Part shown: in pieces, positions 58,459 through 64,000 of the stretch
Position numbering within the stretch: position 1 is the stretch's first letter
How the letters are laid out: each line of letters begins with the position of its first letter
Source of the DNA: an uncultured Bacteroidales bacterium
GTDB taxonomy: Bacteria; Bacteroidota; Bacteroidia; Bacteroidales; Paludibacteraceae
Assembly: GCA_937885465.1 (NCBI GenBank)
Contig: CAKZZM010000177.1
Span: 1 to 64,000 of the forward strand
Length of the DNA: 64,000 bases
Reading direction: 5' to 3'
Translations under genes and position numbers: made by a program
The notes under the pieces: model-generated
The model's input: only the letters and a program-made list of their open reading frames with translations
Told to the model about the DNA's origin: nothing
The model's database searches: none

Positions 58459-60525
58459 ATGAAACACTCTCTTTCCATTATCGCGGTGCTGTGCCTTTCC
58501 ACACTCCTCGTCTCCGCCATGCCCCAAACCTTGCTAAACTATACCTTTTCAGGAACAAAATCTGATGCGGTTTCTTCTCCGACATTTACGTCAGGTGATT
58601 TTACCCTGGAATGTACCAGTATAGTTCAGCGTACCGGCTGTATCAGGGTCAATCAAACCGGCAGTAAAGTGTCAATTAGTTACCTCGCCGATTTTCAAAA
58701 CGGAGATATAATCTCTATCAATTGGAAATCAATGAATGATGGGGCAAATATCGTACTATCTTCAGGTGAAGTGAATATATCAACTATTGAGGTAAATAAG
58801 GACGTTGTAACAACAAGTGAAATTGTCGTTGGTTCCGAAGACGGACAGTTTAATATTGCCGGTAAAAAATATTTTGAAATGACACACGACGGGAGTAATT
58901 CTTTTGAAATAAACACTCTAACTATCATTGGCGAGCCACGTGAGATACCCGAACCCGAAGCAGGTTCTATTCATCTGTTGGATTATACATTTCCGGGAAA
59001 GAGTTCAAGTCATAGTAATTATGTAGAGTCTCTCCCTGCTTATCAGGCGCGTCAGAACTTCATAATCAGTTACAGTGATATAACTGCGGACGGGCTGAGA
59101 GGTACATGCATCAGACTGCATCAGAGCAGCTGCAAAGTTACTGTATCATACCCGGGCACGTTCTTGGCAGGCGACTCTGTTATTCTCAATTGGACATCAA
59201 AAGCCGCAGGAACATACGTTGTGCTGAAATCTATTAGCGGAACTGCTGTCAATACTGGGATAACTGCCACCGGTGGAGATGTGCCTCTTTCTGATACTAT
59301 TATCGTAGGTGGCGGTGCAGGACAATTGGATATTGCAGGGCAAATAACCTTTACCATGCAACGTGGCACCGACAATTCCGTAGAACTGCGCTCAATAACC
59401 ATCATCGGCGAGACACGTGACATACCCGAACAGGAGCAACTCGTTGTCAGCGATGCTATGATATGGGACTGGACTCTCGCTTCCGATGCTACCAAGGTGA
59501 CACCGGCTTCTACTACCGACACCCTTCTTATGTCATCTATCTCAGACATTACCACATACTACGAGATTTTCGACTCACGCTATATAATGATGAGAGGCGA
59601 AAACGCCGTTCGTAATGGAGATGCCTGTCAATCAGATTGGCTTATGCTCAAATTGGCAAAACCGGGACATATAAAAGTAACATTCTGTAGTGTAGGTGAT
59701 GCCTCTAAAGGACAACGCTACTTGTTTATCAACGGAGAAAACACAGAGGTTTACTCCGAGAATACTGAAACTATAGATCCAAAGATTGTAGAGAAGGATG
59801 TCCCTGCCGGAGAACTTGTCTTCACTGCTCAGCGCACTGACAAAACCGGTAATCAGGCAATCCGCATCATGCGCATCGAATATACTCCTTTCTCGGCTTA
59901 CGAACGCAGTGTCACTGCCGGACGCTACGGCACCATCTGTCTTGCCAAAGCAAGTACGATGATTGAGGGAGCAGTATTCTACAAACTTATTGAAAAGCAG
60001 ACAAGCGGTACTGTCGTCACACGAATCAGTATGGAGGAGGTAACCGAAACCGAGGCCGGAGTGCCATATATCTTCCTGCCCGAGGCGGACAACATCACCG
60101 TCTGGCAATTCGGCGATGCCGTGGGCTCTGCTTCTGACGAGAACGGACTTTATGGTTCATTCACAGAGCAGGAGATTACCGGCGACGCAGGCGACCCCGA
60201 CCTCTACATCCTCTCGGGTAACACCCTCTACCCGACGGGGGCACACAACAAAGTGGGAGCCGGCAAGGCGTATATCAAGATGAGCGAGGTGCCGGATAAC
60301 GCACCCGCTCCCGTACCAGGTCGCAGAAGAGTGACCATGCAGGTGGCAGGCTCCAACACTGCCACTACCATCGAATACACTGACGCCGATGCAGAAGGTT
60401 CCGCTACCGCATTGCTTATTGAGACGCAGTCCGACCCTGCTTTCGACATTCTCGGCAGACCGGCCGACGCACAACACTCGCAGATTATTATCGTCAACGG
60501 AAAGAAAATGATGATTGTCAAATAA
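58459..60525 (+). CDS. Modular secreted protein, PUL accessory (no catalytic domain seen)
   Basis: 688 residues from the ATG at 58459; the open frame to 58426 lies in the promoter. Signal peptide about 1-20. Two related beta-sandwich-like modules follow (about 22-165 and 172-325; LLNYTFSGTKSD and LLDYTFPGKSSS both open them, ending TIIGEPREIPE and TIIGETRDIPE). A third module (about 328-478; VVSDAMIWDWTLASDATKVT ... RIMRIEYTP) is shared with the gene at 62686. The rest is beta-rich and ends FDILGRPADAQ and IIIVNGKKMMIVK, a sorting-tail-like end. It resembles the binding parts of Prevotella pectinases. Glycan binding is inferred only from context. Confidence 0.55.
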   Translation: MKHSLSIIAVLCLSTLLVSAMPQTLLNYTFSGTKSDAVSSPTFTSGDFTLECTSIVQRTGCIRVNQTGSKVSISYLADFQNGDIISINWKSMNDGANIVLSSGEVNISTIEVNKDVVTTSEIVVGSEDGQFNIAGKKYFEMTHDGSNSFEINTLTIIGEPREIPEPEAGSIHLLDYTFPGKSSSHSNYVESLPAYQARQNFIISYSDITADGLRGTCIRLHQSSCKVTVSYPGTFLAGDSVILNWTSKAAGTYVVLKSISGTAVNTGITATGGDVPLSDTIIVGGGAGQLDIAGQITFTMQRGTDNSVELRSITIIGETRDIPEQEQLVVSDAMIWDWTLASDATKVTPASTTDTLLMSSISDITTYYEIFDSRYIMMRGENAVRNGDACQSDWLMLKLAKPGHIKVTFCSVGDASKGQRYLFINGENTEVYSENTETIDPKIVEKDVPAGELVFTAQRTDKTGNQAIRIMRIEYTPFSAYERSVTAGRYGTICLAKASTMIEGAVFYKLIEKQTSGTVVTRISMEEVTETEAGVPYIFLPEADNITVWQFGDAVGSASDENGLYGSFTEQEITGDAGDPDLYILSGNTLYPTGAHNKVGAGKAYIKMSEVPDNAPAPVPGRRRVTMQVAGSNTATTIEYTDADAEGSATALLIETQSDPAFDILGRPADAQHSQIIIVNGKKMMIVK

Positions 60526-60535
60526 TATCGTAAAT

Positions 60536-60558
60536 GTGGAGAACGTCTCCGAACGTTC
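60536..60558 (+). repeat. R1 hairpin repeat, single copy
   Basis: Perfect R1 core 11 nt behind the stop of the modular protein gene and ahead of the small peptide gene. Confidence 0.85.
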
Positions 60559-60587
60559 ATACTTAACACTTGTAAAATAATATCGCC

Positions 60588-60716
60588 ATGAAGAAGCAAT
60601 ATCTTTCACCCCATATCGATCTCCTTACCCTCTTGGTCAGCAATATCGTATGTTTCAGCGCAGGCAAGATCGATATAAGCGACGACCCCGCACCCGACTA
60701 CAGTGTCGGCGACTGA
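60588..60716 (+). CDS. Small 42-residue peptide gene
   Basis: MKKQYLSPHIDLLTLLVSN opens a 42-residue peptide with one Cys (IVCFSAGK) and an acidic, Pro-Asp-rich end (DISDDPAPDYSVGD). The pattern M-K-K-x-Y-x-x-P, a hydrophobic stretch, a Cys, then an acidic tail occurs in many small Bacteroidales proteins of unknown function that sit near secreted or surface protein genes, which is why I call it a gene and not noise. Both the start and the stop are clear. It lies between R1 copies. Confidence 0.45.
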   Translation: MKKQYLSPHIDLLTLLVSNIVCFSAGKIDISDDPAPDYSVGD

Positions 60717-60935
60717 ACCGCAGCATCCTGCCCTTGCTTTGCAGCCACCATCCCGCCTGCAATCACGAAAGATATATGATAGATATATGTGGAGAACGTC
60801 TGGGACGCGGACGGCTCGTCCGCGATAAATTAGTGGAGAACGTCTCCGAACGTTCATACTTAATTATATAAGCGTGTCTCAAGCTACCTTTCAGCATCTC
60901 TGACCCTGACAAGTAAACCCTAATCCCGTAATATT
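60717..60935. other. Intergenic stretch with R1/R2 repeats
   Basis: Holds the R1-R2 composite (60789-60855) and a near-miss -7 box (TACCTTTC about 60885) before the gene at 60936. No gene is supported. Confidence 0.5.
60789..60855 (+). repeat. R1-R2-R1 composite repeat
   Basis: The first half of R1 (GTGGAGAACGTC, 60789-60800) runs directly into TGGGACG and the R2 hairpin CGCGGACGGCTCGTCCGCG (60806-60824), then a full R1 copy follows (60833-60855). R2 matches the hairpin at 3632-3650 in the opposite orientation. Confidence 0.85.
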
Positions 60936-62633
60936 ATGAAGAGAAATCTCCTTTTTGCAGCAGCACTGCTGCCGCTGATGTCCATGCAAGCTAAAGTGTG
61001 GATCGTTACCGCCCCCGCCAATGTAGGCAGTCAAACTGCCACGCCGGCACCCTTCACCTTACAGTATTGCGTCAATAACGCTGACGATGGCGACACCATT
61101 GCCTTCGATGAATCGTTTGCCGGACAAACAATCCTCTTTGACACCACCCTCATCATCAACACCGGTTTGGTTATTGATGCCTCTGCACTTTCTGCTCCTG
61201 TTCATTTCGACGGACAACACTTAACGTCTATCATCACTCTCGGCAATGCCTCGCAGAAGAACGAGACGCTGCAGGAGAATTCGTTCGTCAACATCGTCTT
61301 CGAAAACGGCAAAAGCGATGTTGCAGGGCAGGGTGGCGCAATCAACATCTTCGCCTACCGTATCCGCTTTGAGAAATGCTGGTTTCTCAACAACGAGAAC
61401 ATGCTTGACAACTCCAACCGCCAGCCCGGTGCCATACGCAACGAGACCAGCTCGAGCCAGATGTGGCTTACCGATTGCGTGTTCCGCGGCAACAAGACCA
61501 AACGCAAAGGTGGTGCCATTGCTGTGGACGCGCCCTCACTCTATATCAACCGCTGCCTCTTCGAGGACAACCATTCAGGCGAAAACGGTGCGGCTATCGC
61601 AGTAAAGAGTACAAAGGACAATGTCGTCCTACGCGACAACACGCCGGTATTAGACATACGCAACTCCACCTTCGTCGGTAACAAATGCGACCAAAACACC
61701 ACTGCTGGAAGCGGATCAGTCATCATCCATGAAGACTCCAAAGGTATAATGCCAATGCGACTGTTCTTCAACACTTTTGTTGGTAACGTACACGAAGTGA
61801 ACACCGGCACCGTCTATTCCGTCTATTCCGCCAACAACAATATCACTGCGGCAGGCAATATCTTCGGCGGCAACACGCATATCACTGAGGATACTGAGGA
61901 GCCTTACGCACTATGCGGCGACCTCAATGCAGGCGGCGGCAAGATGGTTATCTCCAACGGCTATAACCTCATATACCGTCTGAAGCACAACCCTGAGTCC
62001 GACCCCGTCAACAGCAACGATATCACCTACCGCAAGTGGCTCGAACTGCCTCTCCTCACCTCCACGCCCAACGCTGATGGCGTGTGTGTGCCCACGCAGT
62101 CGGCTATAGACTCCGCCCTCTGGCAGCAACTCAAATCGATGCCCATTGACTTTGCAGAAGAGTTGCTTGGATATAACCCTGTTGATCAAACGGGCACAGC
62201 CCGCACCAGCCGTCTTGTTTTCTCCGGCGCATACGAGTTTCCCGCCTTTGTCATTGACGTTGATGACGACTACTTCTCCGTCACCGACCCCGGACTTGGT
62301 TCATACATCTATCGCAAAGGTGCCGTGGCAACCCTCGCCTCTAACAACGAAGGCTTCGTGTCATGGATAGTGAATGGCACGCACCATGTCAATAATCCAT
62401 ATCGTTTTTACGTCACCGAAGACTGCACCGTCACCGTCAACTACGATGAGATACCGGGCGGCAGACCAGACCCCGATCCGGAGATAGAGGTGGACGATGC
62501 TATTGAGAATATCAACAATAACTCTATACGTTCCACCGAAGGAAACCTCGCACAAAAAATCATCATTAACGGCAAGGTATATATCGTACGCGATGGCAAG
62601 TACTACACCACTCTCGGCACAGTGATAAAATAG
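60936..62633 (+). CDS. Secreted parallel beta-helix protein, PUL accessory
   Basis: 565 residues. Signal peptide about 1-19. The beta-helix (about 40-400) shows the coil pattern of extracellular pectate lyase-like and adhesin proteins: FVNIVFENGKSDVAGQGGAI, FEKCWFLNN, LTDCVFRGNKTKRKGGAIAV, RCLFEDNHSGENGAAI, RNSTFVGNKC. After residue 430 comes a small beta-domain (FSVTDPGLGSYIYRKGAVAT, VNGTHHVNNPYRFYVTEDCT) like an InlB B-type repeat, then a sorting-tail-like end (IIINGKVYIVRDGKYYTTLG). No clear catalytic motif. Surface adhesin or polysaccharide-binding function is inferred. Confidence 0.6.
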   Translation: MKRNLLFAAALLPLMSMQAKVWIVTAPANVGSQTATPAPFTLQYCVNNADDGDTIAFDESFAGQTILFDTTLIINTGLVIDASALSAPVHFDGQHLTSIITLGNASQKNETLQENSFVNIVFENGKSDVAGQGGAINIFAYRIRFEKCWFLNNENMLDNSNRQPGAIRNETSSSQMWLTDCVFRGNKTKRKGGAIAVDAPSLYINRCLFEDNHSGENGAAIAVKSTKDNVVLRDNTPVLDIRNSTFVGNKCDQNTTAGSGSVIIHEDSKGIMPMRLFFNTFVGNVHEVNTGTVYSVYSANNNITAAGNIFGGNTHITEDTEEPYALCGDLNAGGGKMVISNGYNLIYRLKHNPESDPVNSNDITYRKWLELPLLTSTPNADGVCVPTQSAIDSALWQQLKSMPIDFAEELLGYNPVDQTGTARTSRLVFSGAYEFPAFVIDVDDDYFSVTDPGLGSYIYRKGAVATLASNNEGFVSWIVNGTHHVNNPYRFYVTEDCTVTVNYDEIPGGRPDPDPEIEVDDAIENINNNSIRSTEGNLAQKIIINGKVYIVRDGKYYTTLGTVIK

Positions 62634-62685
62634 ATGACGCAACGTCATACAAACAGACATAAATAAACAACTTAAATACATCAAA

Positions 62686-63879
62686 ATGAAAACAATAAGA
62701 TACGCCTTATCCTTAGTCGTTGCTATGGTAGGGAGCATAGCATACGCAGCCAACATTGTGGATTACACATTTCCGAAGAACAGCACTCACAGTTCTGTTC
62801 CGGTCTCTGAGACATCGGTCAGCTCGCTCGGCTCTACCACTATTGCCTTTTCCGGCACATTTGAGCTTCGCTCCGGTGGTATTCGTCTTAAACAAAACAC
62901 CGACACGGTAACAATCACCTTACCCGTTGACCTCGGTACAGCCGACACAATTTTTCTGCATTGGACCGGTCAGTCAGATGGCACCAAACATGGTCCAATC
63001 ATCAATTGCTCAGGTAGCACTGTCAGCGATGTGAGCGAGGCCAATAACGACGAACGGATACTCACTGCGCCTGTCGGCATCAACACTAATGAAATCAACG
63101 CTTCGGGACACAATATCATGAAAATCTACCGTTTTGGTAGCAAGTCGGTTATGCTTCGCCGCATAGTCATCACCCGTGGCTCCGGCGGTTCCTCTGAGCC
63201 GATAGATGAACCCCGGCCAGAACAACTCGTTGTGGAGGGAGCTATGATATGGGATTGGACTGATGCCTCTGACTATCAAAAAGTGTCTCCTGCAAGTACC
63301 ACCGATACCATCCTTATGTCAACTATCGATGGCATCACCACCAACTACTCTGCTTTCGATGCGCGTTATATCATGATGGTTGGCGAGAACGCTGTGCGCA
63401 ACGGAGATGCCTGCCAAGTAAACTGGCTCATGCTTAAACTGGCTAAACCAGGACATGTCAAAGTCAAGTTTTCCAACGTAGGCGACGGCAACAAAGGCTC
63501 ACGATACCTCTATATCAACGGTGAGAACACGGGTGTCTATTCTGACTCTACCGAGACCCATGGAGCAAAGAATGTTGAGCAGGACATCCCTGCCGGCGAA
63601 CTTGTTTTCACCGCACAACGCACCGACAAAGAGGGTAACCAGGCTATACGTATCATGCGTATCGAATATACGCCACAGACAGAGACGATGCTGGATGCGG
63701 CTCAGGACGTACTCCTCAATAACGGTATAGTACTTAACAAAGCCAACGCCTTGACGGAAGTGTTCAGTGCAACAGGACAACGGATAGCTGCCACCACCAC
63801 TGACTACGACACCAACCACCTGCCCGCAGGAGTATATATAATACGACAAAACAGCAAGAGTATAAAAATTCAGAAATAA
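62686..63879 (+). CDS. Modular secreted protein with T9SS-type tail, shares modules with 58459-60525
   Basis: 397 residues. Signal peptide about 1-21. One N-terminal module (about 23-160; IVDYTFPKNSTHSS ... MLRRIVITRG) is related to the doubled modules of the 688-residue protein. It is followed by the shared AMIWDWT module (about 180-330), whose identity with the other copy is high (for example GENAVRNGDACQ, LMLKLAKPGH, PAGELVFTAQRTDK, QAIRIMRIEYTP). The end (VFSATGQRIAATTTDYDTNH, LPAGVYIIRQNSKSIKIQK) is a type A sorting domain. No catalytic residues visible; a surface binding role is inferred. It closes the visible PUL. Confidence 0.6.
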   Translation: MKTIRYALSLVVAMVGSIAYAANIVDYTFPKNSTHSSVPVSETSVSSLGSTTIAFSGTFELRSGGIRLKQNTDTVTITLPVDLGTADTIFLHWTGQSDGTKHGPIINCSGSTVSDVSEANNDERILTAPVGINTNEINASGHNIMKIYRFGSKSVMLRRIVITRGSGGSSEPIDEPRPEQLVVEGAMIWDWTDASDYQKVSPASTTDTILMSTIDGITTNYSAFDARYIMMVGENAVRNGDACQVNWLMLKLAKPGHVKVKFSNVGDGNKGSRYLYINGENTGVYSDSTETHGAKNVEQDIPAGELVFTAQRTDKEGNQAIRIMRIEYTPQTETMLDAAQDVLLNNGIVLNKANALTEVFSATGQRIAATTTDYDTNHLPAGVYIIRQNSKSIKIQK

Positions 63880-63892
63880 ACTACGGAACTGA

Positions 63893-63924
63893 CAAGAGAC
63901 GCATTTCTTCAAGTACGTCTCTTG
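63893..63924 (+). terminator. Terminator behind the last PUL gene
   Basis: CAAGAGACG (63893-63901) pairs exactly with CGTCTCTTG (63916-63924) over a 14-nt loop, 13 nt behind the stop at 63879. A T-rich stretch (CGCTTTTTATTT) follows about 8 nt later. It overlaps the -33 box of the next promoter. Confidence 0.55.
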
Positions 63925-63952
63925 CTTACCTCGCTTTTTATTTGTACCTTTG
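63922..63952 (+). promoter_or_regulatory. Promoter of the next gene, beyond the window
   Basis: TTG (63922-63924), 20 nt, TACCTTTG (63945-63952). No start codon with a supported frame follows before the window ends. Confidence 0.5.
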
Positions 63953-64000
63953 CAAAAGTCAATGCGGTTAATCGGCAAACATATCAGTCTAATATTTCTC

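Noticed and set aside
60884..60891. TACCTTTC before the beta-helix gene at 60936 as a promoter
   Set aside because: The last base departs from TAnnTTTG and there is no TTG 20 nt upstream.

Overview
The window reads as chromosomal DNA of a Bacteroidales bacterium (Bacteroidota; gut- or rumen-type Prevotella/Bacteroides relative). Evidence: a SusC/SusD pair, type IX-like C-terminal sorting tails, many Cys-type lipoproteins, the DUF6089-uppS-bamA order, and about a dozen promoters of the Bacteroidota type (-33 TTG, -7 TAnnTTTG), ten of them with exactly 20 nt between the two boxes. No rRNA, tRNA, CRISPR array, phage or transposase gene was seen. 

Region 1 (1-4600, minus strand) is an unstable accessory locus: two full AlbA_2/ATPase-type regulators, two loose copies of AlbA C-terminal (winged-helix) ends, a collapsed MmeI-like restriction-modification gene and a stray copy of its last 43 codons. 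The order suggests a duplicated [MmeI-like - AlbA - spare AlbA tail] unit. 

Region 2 (4800-41700) is mostly housekeeping: FKBP lipoprotein, Rieske-like lipoprotein, AddA-like helicase/nuclease, rimM, an NtrC-like regulator without HTH, a TonB receptor, mutS, a GHL10 glycosidase, recF, parA, ferredoxin, tatA, tatC, the DUF6089-uppS-bamA operon, a gluconate 5-dehydrogenase with a DUF4861 lipoprotein carrying a Cys/His repeat, mltG, psuG, pheS, lptD, slyD, der, argR, an unrecognised 748-residue EF-hand membrane protein with a nucleosidase-like partner, and rpsA. 

Region 3 (42262-63952, plus strand) is a polysaccharide utilisation locus (PUL), probably for pectin. Two paralogous beta-helix proteins, SusC, SusD, an FN3/DUF4957-type surface lipoprotein, a GH2 glycosidase and an esterase-GH28 fusion are packed with overlaps or short gaps as one operon. 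Three more secreted proteins follow, two built from the same non-catalytic modules, plus a 42-residue peptide gene. No PUL regulator lies in the window. 

Between the genes lie several families of small repeats: R1, an 18-nt hairpin (GAACGTCTCCGAACGTTC) in 13 near-complete copies; R2, a GC-rich 19-nt hairpin, once as an inverted doublet inside the MmeI-like reading frame; 7-bp tandem repeats at six gene junctions; and 11-bp tandem repeats. These, the spare AlbA tails and the modular PUL proteins are the parts least explained by known families. All family assignments are by eye from motifs; no database search was run.
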